Of a stretch of 64,000 nt of DNA, positions 45,551 to 53,672 are shown piece after piece. Position 1 is the first letter of the stretch, and each line of letters starts with the position of its first letter. The notes under the pieces were generated by a model that saw nothing but the letters and a program-made list of their open reading frames with translations, had not been told where the DNA came from and did not search any database. The position numbers were made by a program, and so were the translations under genes. Origin of the DNA: Plantibacter sp. VKM Ac-2880. Lineage in GTDB: Bacteria > Actinomycetota > Actinomycetes > Actinomycetales > Microbacteriaceae. Location of the stretch: the NCBI RefSeq assembly GCF_015351235.1, contig NZ_JADKSJ010000001.1:1877668-1941667 (forward strand). Direction: 5' to 3'.

Positions 45551-45564
45551 GGGTCCGGGGGTTT
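45535..45564 (+). terminator. Terminator inside the IS end
   Basis: A perfect 13-bp stem (45535-45547 with 45552-45564), with the transposase stop codon in the 4-nt loop, followed by CCC. It protects the adjoining tRNA from read-through. Confidence 0.8.
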
Positions 45565-45585
45565 CCCATGTCTTGAGACAAGACA

Positions 45586-45601
45586 ACGGAGGGGATGACG
45601 G
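45586..45601. repeat. 16-bp direct repeat, right copy
   Basis: It spans the last 12 nt of tRNA-Gly plus 4 flanking nt. It is identical to 44298-44313 across the IS. Confidence 0.8.
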
Positions 45602-45660
45602 GAATCGAACCCGCGTAATCAGTTTGGAAGACTGAGGCTCTACCATTGAGCTACATCCCC
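45590..45660 (-). tRNA. tRNA-Gly (anticodon TCC)
   Basis: A 71-nt cloverleaf: acceptor GGGGATG/CATCCCC, D-arm GCTCAATGGTAGAGC, anticodon loop CTTCCAA, T-arm GGGTTCGATTCCC. CCA is not encoded. The IS lies 4 nt beyond its 3' end, but the target duplication keeps the tRNA whole. Confidence 0.95.
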
Positions 45661-45785
45661 GAGGCGCCGCGATGCGACGAACTCACCTGGCAATGCTACT
45701 GCATGCCGGAGGTGCGTCTGTGCAGCCCGGGTCGTGCGCTGCCTGCAGCCCGGGAAACCGCACAGGTCGCGCCCAGATTCTGGGC

Positions 45786-45791
45786 TAGACT
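45786..45791 (+). promoter_or_regulatory. -10 box for tRNA-Pro
   Basis: TAGACT about 60 nt before tRNA-Pro. Transcription from here could continue into tig, since no hairpin separates them. Confidence 0.5.
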
Positions 45792-45852
45792 GACCGAGGC
45801 CATTTCGCCCACCGCTCGTCGGTCGGTCCGGCTGGCCGGATTGTCGCCGATC

Positions 45853-45926
45853 CGGGGCGTAGCTCAGCTTGGTAGAGCGCCCGGTTTGGGACCGGGAGGT
45901 CGCAGGTTCGAATCCTGTCGCCCCGA
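45853..45926 (+). tRNA. tRNA-Pro (anticodon TGG)
   Basis: A 74-nt cloverleaf: acceptor CGGGGCG/CGCCCCG, anticodon loop TTTGGGA, T-arm AGGTTCGAATCCT. CCA is not encoded. It is 55 nt upstream of tig. Confidence 0.96.
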
Positions 45927-45981
45927 CTCCGTTTTGCGTCCTCAACTGAGGCAGAATCCCCGACACAGGAGAAGTAATCAC

Positions 45982-47448
45982 GTGAAGACCACGGTCGAGA
46001 AGCTGAGCCCCACTCGCGTCAAGCTCGCCATCGCGGTGACGCCTGAGGAGCTCAAGCCGAGCATCACCCACGCGTACGGACACATCGCGGAGGACATCAA
46101 CGTCCCCGGGTTCCGCAAGGGCAAGGTGCCACCGGCGATCATCGACCAGCGCGTCGGCAAGGGTGCCGTGATCGAGCACGCCGTCAACGAGGGTCTCGAC
46201 GGCTTCTTCCGGAAGGCGCTCGAGGAGAACGAGCTCCGTCCGCTCGGCCGCCCGCAGGCGGACATCGTCGAGTGGCCGAACGAGAAGGACTTCTCCGGCG
46301 ACCTGCTGGTCAACATCGAGGTCGACGTCCGCCCCGAGATCACGCTCCCGGCCTACGAGGGCCTCAAGCTCACCGTCGACGCCCAGGAGGCCGGCGAGGC
46401 CGACGTCCAGGACGAGCTCGACCGAATCCGTGCCCGGTTCGGCACGCTCGTGACCGTCGACCGCCCGGCCAAGACGGGCGACTTCGCGCAGCTCGACCTG
46501 GTCGCCACGATCAACGACGCCGAGGTCGACCGCGCGAGCGGTGTCTCCTACGAGATCGGTTCGGGCGAGCTGCTCACCGGTATTGACGAGGCGCTCGACT
46601 CGCTGACCGCGGGCGAGACGACCACCTTCACGTCGCCGCTGCTCGGTGGCGAGCACGAGGGTGAGGACGCCGAGGTCACCGTCACGCTGACCGCCGTCAA
46701 GGAGCGCGAGCTCCCCGAGGCCGACGACGACTTCGCTCAGATCGCGAGCGAGTTCGACACCATCGACGAGTTCAAGGCGCAGCTGCGCGAGGTCGTCGAG
46801 CGTCAGCAGGTCATCACCCAGGGCCGCGACGCTCGCACCGCGCTCGTCGACGCCATGCTTGAGGCCGCGCAGATCCCGGTCCCCGAGAGCGTCATCGAGG
46901 ACGAGGTCCACCGTCACCTCGAGGGCGAGAACCGCCTCGAGGACGACGAGCACCGTGCCGAGGTCACCGAGTCCAGCGAGAAGGCGCTCCGCACGCAGCT
47001 GCTGCTCGACGCCCTCGCCGAGTCGCTCAACGTGCAGGTCAACCAGAACGAGCTCACCGAGTACCTCATCCAGAGCGCGTCGCAGTACGGCATGGAGCCC
47101 GGTGAGTTCATCGAGGCCCTCGGCCAGCAGGGTCAGATCCCCGCCATGGTCGGCGAGGTCGCCCGCAACAAGGCCATCGCGATCGCGCTCGGCAAGGCCG
47201 AGGTCGTCGACTCGAACGGCAAGCCCGTCGACCTGAGCGACTTCGTCGCCGTCGTCGAGGACGAGGACGCCGCGGCTGAGCCCGCTGCCGACGAGCCCAC
47301 CGAGGCCGCGTCCGAGGACACCGCCGAGGAGGCTCCGGTCGAGGCCGAGCCGAAGAAGGCAGCTGCCAAGAAGGCTCCGGCCAAGAAGGCGCCCGCCAAG
47401 AAGGCTCCGGCTAAGAAGGCGGCGACCGACGAGGCTGCAGCCGAGTAG
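45982..47448 (+). CDS. tig: Trigger factor (ribosome-associated chaperone)
   Basis: Binds ribosomes at the tunnel exit and helps nascent chains fold. The 488-aa protein has the ribosome-binding loop GFRKGKVP (about residues 44-51), an FKBP-like PPIase domain (about 160-240) and the helical C-terminal chaperone arms. Past residue 430 it adds an acidic Glu/Ala stretch and then a Lys/Ala/Pro tail of repeated KKAPA units, absent from E. coli Tig. GTG follows AGGAGAAG. It lies directly before the clp genes. Confidence 0.96.
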   Translation: MKTTVEKLSPTRVKLAIAVTPEELKPSITHAYGHIAEDINVPGFRKGKVPPAIIDQRVGKGAVIEHAVNEGLDGFFRKALEENELRPLGRPQADIVEWPNEKDFSGDLLVNIEVDVRPEITLPAYEGLKLTVDAQEAGEADVQDELDRIRARFGTLVTVDRPAKTGDFAQLDLVATINDAEVDRASGVSYEIGSGELLTGIDEALDSLTAGETTTFTSPLLGGEHEGEDAEVTVTLTAVKERELPEADDDFAQIASEFDTIDEFKAQLREVVERQQVITQGRDARTALVDAMLEAAQIPVPESVIEDEVHRHLEGENRLEDDEHRAEVTESSEKALRTQLLLDALAESLNVQVNQNELTEYLIQSASQYGMEPGEFIEALGQQGQIPAMVGEVARNKAIAIALGKAEVVDSNGKPVDLSDFVAVVEDEDAAAEPAADEPTEAASEDTAEEAPVEAEPKKAAAKKAPAKKAPAKKAPAKKAATDEAAAE

Positions 47449-47462
47449 CACTCACCAGCAGT

Positions 47463-47498
47463 GACAGTAGGGGCGGAAGCGATTCCGCCCCTACTGTC
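47463..47498 (+). terminator. Intrinsic terminator of tig
   Basis: A perfect 16-bp stem (47463-47478 with 47483-47498) and GCGA tetraloop. The next gene and the clp genes therefore need their own promoters. Confidence 0.88.
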
Positions 47499-47529
47499 GT
47501 CTCCGGACACGAACGGGAGGGAACGAGGG

Positions 47530-48030
47530 ATGGACGAGGCGCAGGACTGGGACGCACGGGTCGCGGTGGTCTGGGACGATGCAGTGCTCAGCGACGAGGA
47601 GCGCATCGTGGCGATCGACGCCCTGGCCACGGAACGGCCTCACGGCGATGCCCGAGCGCTCTTCGAATCGGCGGGCGCACGCGACTCCGCTGGGCACGAG
47701 GTCGAGGCCGAGGCGCTCTACCGCGCCGCCCTCGATGCCGGACTCGACGACGAGCATCGTCCTCAGGCGGTCATCCAGTTGGCGAGCACCTTGCGGAACC
47801 TCGGCCGGGTCGCCGAGAGCGTGGAGCTGCTGGAACGGCAGCTCGCCGCCCAGGCGACGGGTCCCTACGCGGATGCCACGGCCGCCTTCCTGGCGCTGGC
47901 GCTCGCCAGTTCCGGTGATCCCCACCGAGCGACGGCGGTCGCCCTGCGAGCCCTCGTGCCCCACCTGCCGCGATACCACCGCTCGGTCCGTGCCTACGCC
48001 GACGAACTCGAGCAGCGACCACCCCGCTGA
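47530..48030 (+). CDS. Tetratricopeptide-repeat protein, function unknown
   Basis: A 166-aa protein with two to three TPR-like helical pairs, such as [34 protein letters not shown]. TPRs mediate protein-protein contacts. Similar short TPR proteins are seen between tig and clpP in related genomes. GAGGG lies just before the ATG at the expected spacing. No catalytic motif is seen. Confidence 0.75.
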   Translation: MDEAQDWDARVAVVWDDAVLSDEERIVAIDALATERPHGDARALFESAGARDSAGHEVEAEALYRAALDAGLDDEHRPQAVIQLASTLRNLGRVAESVELLERQLAAQATGPYADATAAFLALALASSGDPHRATAVALRALVPHLPRYHRSVRAYADELEQRPPR

Positions 48031-48051
48031 GCCCCGAGGTCCGGACGCTCC

Positions 48052-48068
48052 GTCCGCCTCCGGCGAAC
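48052..48068. promoter_or_regulatory. ClgR-type operator upstream of clpP1
   Basis: GTCCGC, 5 nt, GCGAAC. This matches the CGC-N5-GCG core recognised by ClgR, the activator of clp genes in Streptomyces, Corynebacterium and Mycobacterium. It lies about 96 nt before the clpP1 ATG, suitable for an activator. Confidence 0.55.
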
Positions 48069-48163
48069 CCCGCCGCCCGGGAGTCTGCCGAGGGCGAACA
48101 GGGCGTTGGTCGTGCGTCGCCTCCGATAGATTCGAACCACTGCACAACCGAAACGGAGCGATA

Positions 48164-48757
48164 ATGGCCGAACCACAGTTCTCGCCCAGTGTCTTTGACC
48201 GCCTGCTGAAGGACCGGATCATCTGGCTGGGCGCCGAGGTCCGCGACGAGAACGCGAACGAGATCGCGGCCAAGCTGCTGCTGCTCGCCGCGGACGACCC
48301 GAAGCGCGACATCTACCTCTACATCAACTCGCCCGGTGGTTCCATCACGGCCGGCATGGCCATCTACGACACCATGCAGTTCGTGCCGAACGACATCGTC
48401 ACGGTCGGCATCGGCATGGCCGCCTCCATGGGCCAGCTCCTCCTCACGGCGGGCACGAAGGGCAAGCGGTACATCACCCCGAACGCCCGGGTGCTCCTCC
48501 ACCAGCCCCACGGCGGGTTCGGCGGAACCTCGAGCGACATCCAGACCCAGGCGCAGCTCATCCTCGACATGAAGCGTCGTCTCGCCGAGATCACGGCGGC
48601 ACAGACCGGCAAGAGCGTCGAGCAGATCAACGCCGACGGCGACCGCGACCGTTGGTTCAACGCCCAGGAAGCGCTCGAGTACGGCTTCGTCGACCACCTC
48701 CGTGAGTCCGCGCTCGACGTGGCCGGCGGCGGCGGAACCGTCGACAGCGACAAGTGA
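48164..48757 (+). CDS. clpP1: ATP-dependent Clp protease proteolytic subunit ClpP1
   Basis: A serine protease subunit (197 aa) of the ClpXP/ClpCP machine. The catalytic Ser88 is in GMAASMG, His113 in LLHQP, and the Asp in the handle region near NADGDRDRW. Actinobacteria need two different ClpP rings; the second gene follows 29 nt downstream. GGAG precedes the ATG by 7 nt. Preceded by a ClgR-like operator. Confidence 0.97.
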   Translation: MAEPQFSPSVFDRLLKDRIIWLGAEVRDENANEIAAKLLLLAADDPKRDIYLYINSPGGSITAGMAIYDTMQFVPNDIVTVGIGMAASMGQLLLTAGTKGKRYITPNARVLLHQPHGGFGGTSSDIQTQAQLILDMKRRLAEITAAQTGKSVEQINADGDRDRWFNAQEALEYGFVDHLRESALDVAGGGGTVDSDK

Positions 48758-48786
48758 CCCGGCTTCGACAGACAGGAATGCAACAC

Positions 48787-49455
48787 ATGGAGACTCCAAC
48801 GTTCAGTGCGGCGGGCCGCTCGCTGCAGATGCCGGGTGCGCGCTACATCCTCCCGAGCTTCGAAGAGCGCACGGCCTACGGGTACAAGCGCCAGGACCCG
48901 TACGCGAAGCTCTTCGAGGACCGCATCATCTTCCTCGGCGTGCAGGTCGACGACGCGTCCGCCGACGACATCATGGCTCAGCTGCTCGTGCTCGAGAGCA
49001 TGGACCCGGACCGCGACATCGTCATGTACATCAACTCGCCCGGTGGTTCGTTCACCGCGATGACGGCGATCTACGACACGATGCAGTACATCCGTCCGCA
49101 CGTCATGACGGTCGTCCTCGGCCAGGCGGCCTCCGCTGCCGCGGTGCTCACCGCCGCCGGGACCCCCGGGAAGCGCCTGGCGCTCCCCAACGCCAGGATC
49201 CTGATCCACCAGCCCGCCGTCGGCGAGGCCGGCCACGGACAGGCGTCGGACATCGAGATCCAGGCCGCCGAGATCCTCCGCATGCGCGGCTGGCTCGAGT
49301 CGACCCTGGCGCACCACTCCAACCGTTCGGTGGAGCAGGTCAACAAGGACATCGACCGCGACAAGATCCTCTCGGCCGCCGAGGCGCTCGAGTACGGTCT
49401 CATCGACCAGGTGCTCACCTCGCGAAAGAACCCCGTCGCGGCCATCACGGCCTGA
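48787..49455 (+). CDS. clpP2: ATP-dependent Clp protease proteolytic subunit ClpP2
   Basis: The second ClpP subunit, 222 aa, forming a hetero-tetradecamer with ClpP1. Ser116 is in GQAASAAAV and His141 in LIHQPAV. The ATG at 48787 is preferred because AGGA lies 9 nt before it; an ATG 9 nt upstream is too close to that site. Short spacing after clpP1 indicates an operon. clpX follows with its own ribosome site. Confidence 0.96.
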   Translation: METPTFSAAGRSLQMPGARYILPSFEERTAYGYKRQDPYAKLFEDRIIFLGVQVDDASADDIMAQLLVLESMDPDRDIVMYINSPGGSFTAMTAIYDTMQYIRPHVMTVVLGQAASAAAVLTAAGTPGKRLALPNARILIHQPAVGEAGHGQASDIEIQAAEILRMRGWLESTLAHHSNRSVEQVNKDIDRDKILSAAEALEYGLIDQVLTSRKNPVAAITA

Positions 49456-49566
49456 CCCGGTTCCCGTGCTCACGACTCGGCGCGTCATCCCAGCGGGGTG
49501 GCGCGCCGAGTTGTCGCAGGGACAGGTTAGGCTCGGAGCACCGAATCTCCAGGGAGAGGGAAAGAC

Positions 49567-50844
49567 ATGGCACGGATAGGCGAAAGCGCCGATCTGCTCA
49601 AGTGCTCGTTCTGCGGCAAGAGCCAGAAGCAGGTCCAGCAGCTGATCGCTGGTCCCGGCGTGTACATCTGCGACGAGTGCGTCGAGTTGTGCAACGAGAT
49701 CATCGCCGAGCGACTCGCCGAGGCGAGCGAAGAGACCGTGAGCGAGTTCGACCTCCCGAAGCCGAAGGAGATCTTCGCCTTCCTCGAGGAGTACGTCATC
49801 GGCCAGGAGAGCGCCAAGAAGGCACTGTCCGTCGCGGTGTACAACCATTACAAGCGGGTCCGGTCGCGTGCGACCCTGGCTCCGGCCGAGACGGTGCACG
49901 ACGACATCGAGATCGCGAAGAGCAACATCCTCCTCATCGGCCCGACCGGTTGCGGCAAGACCTACCTCGCGCAGACGCTCGCCAAACGGCTCAACGTGCC
50001 GTTCGCCGTCGCCGACGCGACCGCGCTGACCGAAGCCGGTTACGTGGGGGAGGATGTCGAGAACATCCTTCTGAAGCTCATCCAGGCCGCCGACTACGAC
50101 GTCAAGCGCGCAGAGACCGGCATCATCTACATCGACGAGGTCGACAAGATCGCGCGGAAGGCGGAGAACCCGTCCATCACGCGCGACGTGTCGGGTGAGG
50201 GCGTCCAGCAGGCGCTCCTCAAGATCCTCGAGGGCACCGTCGCGTCGGTGCCGCCGCAGGGCGGGCGGAAGCACCCGCATCAGGAGTTCATCCAGATCGA
50301 CACGACGAACGTGCTGTTCATCGTCGCCGGTGCGTTCGCGGGGCTCGAGGAGATCATCTCCTCCCGCGCCGGGAAGAAGGGCATCGGCTTCGGAGCCCCG
50401 CTGCACAGCAAAGGCGACGACGTGAACCTCTTCGGCGAGGTGCTCCCCGAGGACCTCCACAAATTCGGTCTGATCCCCGAGTTCATCGGTCGTCTGCCCG
50501 TGGTCACCACCGTCACGCCGCTCGACCAGCACGCGCTCATGGAGATCCTCACGGTCCCGAAGAACGCACTCGTCCGGCAGTACCAGCGCATGTTCGAGAT
50601 CGACGGGGTCGAGCTGGAGTTCGATCAGGCGGCTCTCGAAGCGATCGCCGATCTCGCCGTCCTTCGGAAGACCGGTGCACGAGGTCTGCGGGCGATCATG
50701 GAAGAGGTCCTCGGGCCGATCATGTTCGAAGTGCCGTCGACCGACGAGGTCGCCCGGGTGGTTATCACCAGGGAGTCCGTCGTCGAGAACGCGGCCCCCA
50801 CCATCGTCCCCCGCGCGGCGCGCCGTCAGGAGAAGTCGGCCTAG
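49567..50844 (+). CDS. clpX: ATP-dependent Clp protease ATP-binding subunit ClpX
   Basis: An AAA+ unfoldase of 425 aa that selects substrates and feeds them to ClpP1P2. It has the N-terminal zinc finger (Cys13, Cys16, Cys35, Cys38), Walker A GPTGCGKT (about 116-123), and the ClpP-docking loop region IGFG. GGGAGAGGGA precedes the ATG, and a TAGGCT box at 49528-49533 suggests an additional promoter. A very strong terminator follows. Confidence 0.97.
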   Translation: MARIGESADLLKCSFCGKSQKQVQQLIAGPGVYICDECVELCNEIIAERLAEASEETVSEFDLPKPKEIFAFLEEYVIGQESAKKALSVAVYNHYKRVRSRATLAPAETVHDDIEIAKSNILLIGPTGCGKTYLAQTLAKRLNVPFAVADATALTEAGYVGEDVENILLKLIQAADYDVKRAETGIIYIDEVDKIARKAENPSITRDVSGEGVQQALLKILEGTVASVPPQGGRKHPHQEFIQIDTTNVLFIVAGAFAGLEEIISSRAGKKGIGFGAPLHSKGDDVNLFGEVLPEDLHKFGLIPEFIGRLPVVTTVTPLDQHALMEILTVPKNALVRQYQRMFEIDGVELEFDQAALEAIADLAVLRKTGARGLRAIMEEVLGPIMFEVPSTDEVARVVITRESVVENAAPTIVPRAARRQEKSA

Positions 50845-50862
50845 CCGACACGCTGCGGAAGT

Positions 50863-50908
50863 GAAGCCGCCGCGACGAACCGGATTCCGGCTTCGTCGCG
50901 GCGGCTTC
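50863..50908. terminator. Bidirectional terminator, clpX / M3 peptidase
   Basis: A perfect 17-bp outer stem (50863-50879 with 50892-50908); the loop itself contains the palindrome CCGGATTCCGG. It lies between convergent genes. Confidence 0.85.
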
Positions 50909-50913
50909 GTCGT

Positions 50914-52947
50914 TCAGCCTTCGAGGCCGCGGCGCCGCAGGAGCGGTTCGATCGCCGCGTCGCGGCCGCGGAAGTCGCGGTAGGCCTCCAGCGGGTCCTT
51001 CGATCCGCCGACGCCGAGCAGCCTCGAGCGGAAGCGGTCACGGTTCGCCCGGGTCAGGCCCCCGTTCTCGGTGAACCAGTCGACGGTGTCGGCGTCGAGC
51101 ACCTCGCTCCAGATGTAGGAGTAGTACCCGGCGTCGTAGCCGCCCGAGAAGGTGTGGGCGAAGTACGTGCTCGCATAGCGCGGCGGGACGGCCGGGTTGT
51201 CGAGCCCTGCCGAACGCAGGGCGGCCGCCTCGAACGCTTCGACGTCGTCCACGCGGTCGTCCGCGCCGATACTGTGCCACGCCTGGTCGAGCATCGCCGC
51301 CGCCAGGTACTCGCTGGTCGAGAAGCCCTCGTTGAAGCCCGCGGACGCCTGCAGCTTGGAGACGAGCTCCTCTGGCATCGGCTCGCCGGTCTCGTAGTGC
51401 CGTGCGTACCCGGCGAGGACCTCAGGCCAGAGCATCCACATCTCGTTGACCTGGCTCGGGAACTCGACGAAGTCCCGGAAGACGTTCGTCCCGGAGAATC
51501 GCGGGTACTCGACCTCCGCGAACAGTCCGTGCAGCGCGTGACCGAACTCGTGGAAGAAGGTCGTGACCTCGTCGACGCTCAGCAGCGTCGGTTCACCGGC
51601 GGCCGGCTTCGGGACGTTGAGGTTGTTGACCACGACGGTGGGCTGGTCGAGCAGGCGGTTCTGTGAGATGAGCGCGTTCATCCAGGCACCGCCACGCTTG
51701 CTGTCACGGGTGTAGAGGTCGAGGAGGTAGAGGCCGAGGCCCGAACCGTCCTCGTTCCAGACCTCGAAGACCCGCACGTCCGGGTGGTAGCCGGTGAGCT
51801 CCGGCCGCTCCGCGAAGGTGATGCCGTAGAGCTTGGTGGCAGCGGCGAACACCCCGTCGAAGAGGACCCGCTCGGCCTCGAAGTAGGGGCGCATCCGGGC
51901 GGTGTCGACGTCGAACCGGTCGGCTCGCACCTGTTCCGTCGCGTAGGGCCAGTCCCAGGCTTCGATGGTCTCCAGGCCGGACACCCGCTCGAGTTCGCGC
52001 TGTTCCCGGTCGGCGTTGCGAGCGGCGGGGATCGCCAGGCGCGACAACAGCTCGGCGACCGCCTCGGGTGTCCCGGCGGTCTGGTCCGCCGTGACCGCCG
52101 CCGCATGGGACGGGAAACCGAGCAGGGCCGCACGCTCGGCACGGAGATGGGTGATCTCGAGCACCAGCGCACGGTTGTCGTTGGGTCCGCCGCGCGTGCC
52201 GCGGGCTCGGGACGCGGTCATGATCCGTTCGCGGACCCGTCGATCGGTGAGCGTCGAGAGTGCCGGATGTCCCGTCGGGAGGACGAGCGTGATGAGCCAG
52301 CCCTCGAGTCCACGCTCCGCGGCGGCTTGCGCTGCTGCGGACCGCTCGCCCGCGCTGAGTCCGTCGAGGTCGGCGGTATCCGTGACGTGGACGGCGAGCT
52401 CGTTGGTGTCGGCGAGCAACTGCTTCTCGAACCGGGTGGTGAGACTCGAGAGGCGGAGGTTCAGCTCCGACAGTTCCTGTTTCTGCTCATCGTCCAGGCC
52501 TGCCCCGGCCAGCGTGTGCTCGGTGTGGACCCGCTGCACGAGATAGGCGGCTTCAGCTGGGAGGTCGAGATGCTCCAGCTGCGCGTACACGGCGGAGATG
52601 CGGGCGTACAGGGCCGGGTCGAGCCGGATCGCATCCTCGTGCGCTGCGAGCTGCGGGGCGAGTTCTTCCTCGAGCTCGTTCGTGAAGGCCGAGCTGTCCG
52701 CCGAACTCCGGTTGAAGAACACGGCGGCGACGCGCCCCAGGATCGATCCGCTGCGCTCGAGCGGCAGGAAGGTGTTCTCGAACGTCGGCGGATCCGTCTG
52801 GGCGGTGATCGCCGCGATCTCGGCGAGCTGCTGCTCGAATCCGGCCGTGAAGGCGGGCCGGTAGTGCTCCTCGCGGATCTCCGCGAAGGGCGGAAGCTGG
52901 TAGGGGAGGGTGCTCGGCTGGAGGAACGGATTCGTGTGTGATTCCAT
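50914..52947 (-). CDS. M3-family oligopeptidase / dipeptidyl carboxypeptidase (Dcp-like)
   Basis: A zinc metallopeptidase of 677 aa that degrades short peptides in the cytoplasm. HEFGH (466-470) in TTFFHEFGHALHGLF gives two zinc ligands and the catalytic Glu; a Glu about 25 residues later (FVEFPSQ) provides the third ligand. The chain is complete. TAGGGT lies 5 nt before the ATG, nearly leaderless. With PepN it can complete breakdown of Clp-derived peptides (inference). Confidence 0.93.
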   Translation of the reverse strand: MESHTNPFLQPSTLPYQLPPFAEIREEHYRPAFTAGFEQQLAEIAAITAQTDPPTFENTFLPLERSGSILGRVAAVFFNRSSADSSAFTNELEEELAPQLAAHEDAIRLDPALYARISAVYAQLEHLDLPAEAAYLVQRVHTEHTLAGAGLDDEQKQELSELNLRLSSLTTRFEKQLLADTNELAVHVTDTADLDGLSAGERSAAAQAAAERGLEGWLITLVLPTGHPALSTLTDRRVRERIMTASRARGTRGGPNDNRALVLEITHLRAERAALLGFPSHAAAVTADQTAGTPEAVAELLSRLAIPAARNADREQRELERVSGLETIEAWDWPYATEQVRADRFDVDTARMRPYFEAERVLFDGVFAAATKLYGITFAERPELTGYHPDVRVFEVWNEDGSGLGLYLLDLYTRDSKRGGAWMNALISQNRLLDQPTVVVNNLNVPKPAAGEPTLLSVDEVTTFFHEFGHALHGLFAEVEYPRFSGTNVFRDFVEFPSQVNEMWMLWPEVLAGYARHYETGEPMPEELVSKLQASAGFNEGFSTSEYLAAAMLDQAWHSIGADDRVDDVEAFEAAALRSAGLDNPAVPPRYASTYFAHTFSGGYDAGYYSYIWSEVLDADTVDWFTENGGLTRANRDRFRSRLLGVGGSKDPLEAYRDFRGRDAAIEPLLRRRGLEG

Positions 52948-52980
52948 ACCTCACCCTATCCAGCATGCCCGGGAGACGAC

Positions 52981-53226
52981 TCAGTCGTCGTCCGGATCCG
53001 GGCGGGTCAGGCTGATGGAGCCGTCGGCGTGCTGACGGATGGTGGTGCCGTCGTCGAGCTCGACCACCGGTCGGCGTTCGAGCCAGGTGAGGGTCCATCG
53101 CCAGGCGGTGGTGTCCACCTGCTGGTCGCGGAGGATCTGCTCCTCGCTGGCGATGGCGACACGAACGGCCGGCGGCACCGCCTCGGGCGCGGCCGCTCCG
53201 ACCGCCCATCGCGTTCCGAGCTGCAT
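52981..53226 (-). CDS. Small protein of unknown function (81 aa)
   Basis: An 81-aa frame downstream of the GNAT gene; its ATG overlaps the GNAT stop by 1 nt (TGATG), which supports coupled translation. The sequence has TAWRWTLTWLERRPVVELDDGTTIRQHADGSI, likely a beta-rich fold. No known family is recognised. It is the last gene of the valS-GNAT run. Confidence 0.65.
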   Translation of the reverse strand: MQLGTRWAVGAAAPEAVPPAVRVAIASEEQILRDQQVDTTAWRWTLTWLERRPVVELDDGTTIRQHADGSISLTRPDPDDD

Positions 53227-53672
53227 CACGGCTCCAGGTCGTAGGTGACCCAGCTCGTCCGGGTGGCGAGCTTGTCGTAGACGGCTTGCGCGCGTTCGTT
53301 GTCGGCGGCGGTGATCCAGCGGACGACGCTGTGGCCGTCGGCCTTCGCGATCTCGCGGACGTGCTCGATGAGCGCGGTCCCGACGCCGGCCGTGCGTGCC
53401 TCCTCGGCGACGAAGAGGTCGTCGAGGTACAGGCCGGTGCCGCCGGCGAGGGCTCGTGGGAACACCCGATAGTGCGCGAGCCCGACGAGAGCCCCCTGCG
53501 CGTCCTCCGCGACGAGCGCCGTCAACCCGTGGTTCGGGTCGCTCAACCAGCCCCACACGAGGACGGCCTTCTCATCGGTGAGCGGGTTGCCGTAGAACTC
53601 GCCGTACCCGGAGTACAGCGCGTGCCAGGCGAACAGGTCGCTCTCGACGACGGGGCGGATGACGACGCTCAT
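53226..53672 (-). CDS. GNAT-family N-acetyltransferase
   Basis: A 148-aa acetyltransferase using acetyl-CoA. VAEEARTAGVGTALIEHVREIAK contains the Q/RxxGxG/A acetyl-CoA site, and YLDDLFV is the preceding strand. The target (small molecule or protein) is unknown. The ATG overlaps the valS stop by 4 nt and the stop overlaps the next ATG, so the three genes form one tight unit. Confidence 0.88.
   Translation of the reverse strand: MSVVIRPVVESDLFAWHALYSGYGEFYGNPLTDEKAVLVWGWLSDPNHGLTALVAEDAQGALVGLAHYRVFPRALAGGTGLYLDDLFVAEEARTAGVGTALIEHVREIAKADGHSVVRWITAADNERAQAVYDKLATRTSWVTYDLEP

Larger units (their letters stand above)
44314..45585 (+). mobile_element. IS481-family insertion sequence
   Basis: A 1272-bp element bounded by a 16-bp direct repeat. 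Its outer ends form an imperfect inverted repeat (21 of 25 positions match, both starting TGTCT). A second, better copy of the left end starts at 44342 (TGTCTCAAGACATAGGAAAC) and matches the right end with one mismatch. It carries one complete transposase gene and a terminator. It may still be mobile. Confidence 0.85.

Noticed and set aside
44314-45585. Genomic island or integrative element at tRNA-Gly
   Set aside because: Only a single transposase gene with IS481 features and terminal inverted repeats is present; no integrase or cargo.
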